From the NCBI RefSeq assembly GCF_000428145.1, contig NZ_ATZJ01000020.1, positions 1 to 64,000 of the forward strand: DNA of 64,000 nt, given 5' to 3'. The DNA comes from Chitinilyticum litopenaei DSM 21440. Its GTDB lineage: Bacteria > Pseudomonadota > Gammaproteobacteria > Burkholderiales > Chitinibacteraceae. This document shows, piece by piece, positions 63,444-64,000 of the stretch. How positions within the stretch are numbered: the first letter of the stretch is position 1; each line of letters opens with the position of its first letter. The notes under the pieces are model-generated. The model was not told where the DNA came from and did not search any database. It worked only from the letters and a program-made list of their open reading frames with translations. The translations under genes and the position numbers were made by a program.

Positions 63444-64000
63444 GTGATCCAGCTTGAGCAGATCCACAAATCCTACCGTGTCGACGGGCGCGACATTCCC
63501 GCGCTCAAGGGCATAGACCTGAACATCGCCGCCGGCGAGATCTTCGGCATCATCGGCCATTCCGGCGCCGGCAAATCGACGCTGATCCGCCTGCTGAACC
63601 TGCTGGAGCGCCCCAGCGCCGGCCAGATCCGCATCGATGGCGACGACATCACCGCACTGGATGGCGCGGGCCTGCGCAGCTTGCGCCAGCAGGTCGGGAT
63701 GATTTTCCAGCACTTCAACCTGCTGGGCTCGAAAACCGTGGCGCGCAATATCGCCTTTCCGCTGGAAATTGCCGGCCAGCTTGGCCGCGCCGCCATCGAC
63801 GCACGCGTCGACGAGCTGCTGGAGCTGGTCGGGCTCACCGAGCACAAGCACAAATACCCGGCCCAGCTTTCCGGAGGCCAGAAGCAGCGTGTCGGCATTG
63901 CGCGCGCGCTGGCCAACCGCCCGAAAGTCCTGCTGTGCGATGAAGCCACCAGCGCACTCGACCCGCAGACCACGCAATCGGTGCTGCAGCTGCTGGCGAA
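63444..64000 (+). CDS. metN: Methionine ABC importer ATP-binding protein MetN (partial)
   Basis: 185 codons are visible; the gene runs off the right edge. It has IHKSYRVDGRDIPALKGIDL, Walker A IIGHSGAGKSTLIRLLNLLE, the Q-loop FQHFNLL, the signature LSGGQKQRVGIARAL, and Walker B VLLCDEATSALDP. The pattern matches MetN of the MetNIQ D/L-methionine importer. GTG start with AAGGG eight bases upstream. No SAM riboswitch or Met-box was recognised before it. Confidence 0.92.
   Translation, partial: MIQLEQIHKSYRVDGRDIPALKGIDLNIAAGEIFGIIGHSGAGKSTLIRLLNLLERPSAGQIRIDGDDITALDGAGLRSLRQQVGMIFQHFNLLGSKTVARNIAFPLEIAGQLGRAAIDARVDELLELVGLTEHKHKYPAQLSGGQKQRVGIARALANRPKVLLCDEATSALDPQTTQSVLQLLA

Overview
The window is a 64 kb piece of a GC-rich betaproteobacterial chromosome. 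The gene orders rlmE-ftsH-folP-glmM, carA-carB-greA, gmk-rpoZ-spoT and birA-coaX-SPOR, an HslV whose catalytic Thr follows a six-residue leader, and a secreted chitin-type AA10 oxidase suggest a chitinolytic member of the Neisseriales (Chitinibacteraceae- or Chromobacteriaceae-like). That placement is inferred from gene content; no rRNA or tRNA gene was recognised.

Layout. 1-3 kb: the N-terminal part of a giant repeat adhesin running off the left edge, with a LuxR-type regulator upstream of it. 3-10 kb: rarD, an SGNH esterase lipoprotein, an internally duplicated STAS protein, hslV without an adjacent hslU, a repeat-rich gap, then birA-coaX-SPOR. 10-15 kb: a translationally coupled flagellar set (flgP, flgT, a small secreted protein), a VOC-TrmB fusion and cheD. 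15-20 kb: gmk, rpoZ, spoT, two membrane proteins, thiS and thiG, all on the minus strand. 20-28 kb: a SprA-type putative metalloprotease, msrPQ, cytochrome c, cysG, a hybrid histidine kinase and lrgAB. 29-38 kb: murI, a SulP transporter, rph, the AA10 oxidase, zapE, a beta-propeller protein, a peroxiredoxin and a periplasmic binding protein. 38-47 kb: a GGDEF-EAL protein, then glmM, folP, ftsH and rlmE, with yhbY divergent. 47-55 kb: greA, carB, carA, a C13-type peptidase overlapping a glutathione peroxidase, and a FIST-domain protein. 55-64 kb: bepA, a YqaA-like protein, cyaY, lptM, two tandem Crp/Fnr regulators, folB, plsY, a nuclease, an HpnC-like squalene synthase, a ComEA-like protein and the start of metN.

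Most genes are core housekeeping. Accessory content lies at the adhesin, the AA10 oxidase and the intergenic repeats. I see two repeat families that ordinary gene annotation does not explain. (1) Elements of about 270 bp with long terminal inverted repeats enclosing two hairpins of about 90-100 nt each. Both complete copies lie exactly in the stop codon of a gene (cheD, murI). The flanks indicate insertion at the TA of an ancestral TAA, with the element's terminal G rebuilding a TAG stop. A third, truncated copy and a possible relic end are also present. (2) A family of about 50-nt palindromes with GGGTAT/ATACCC ends, found at or just after gene 3' ends. Other unusual points are a REP-like palindrome inside a 113-bp inverted-repeat cassette, a 27-bp tandem triplication of the yhbY 3' end including its stop codon, and a carA-carB spacer in which the only sequence at the carB Shine-Dalgarno position can pair with the carA stop region.

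All calls come from reading translations and motifs by eye; no similarity search was run.
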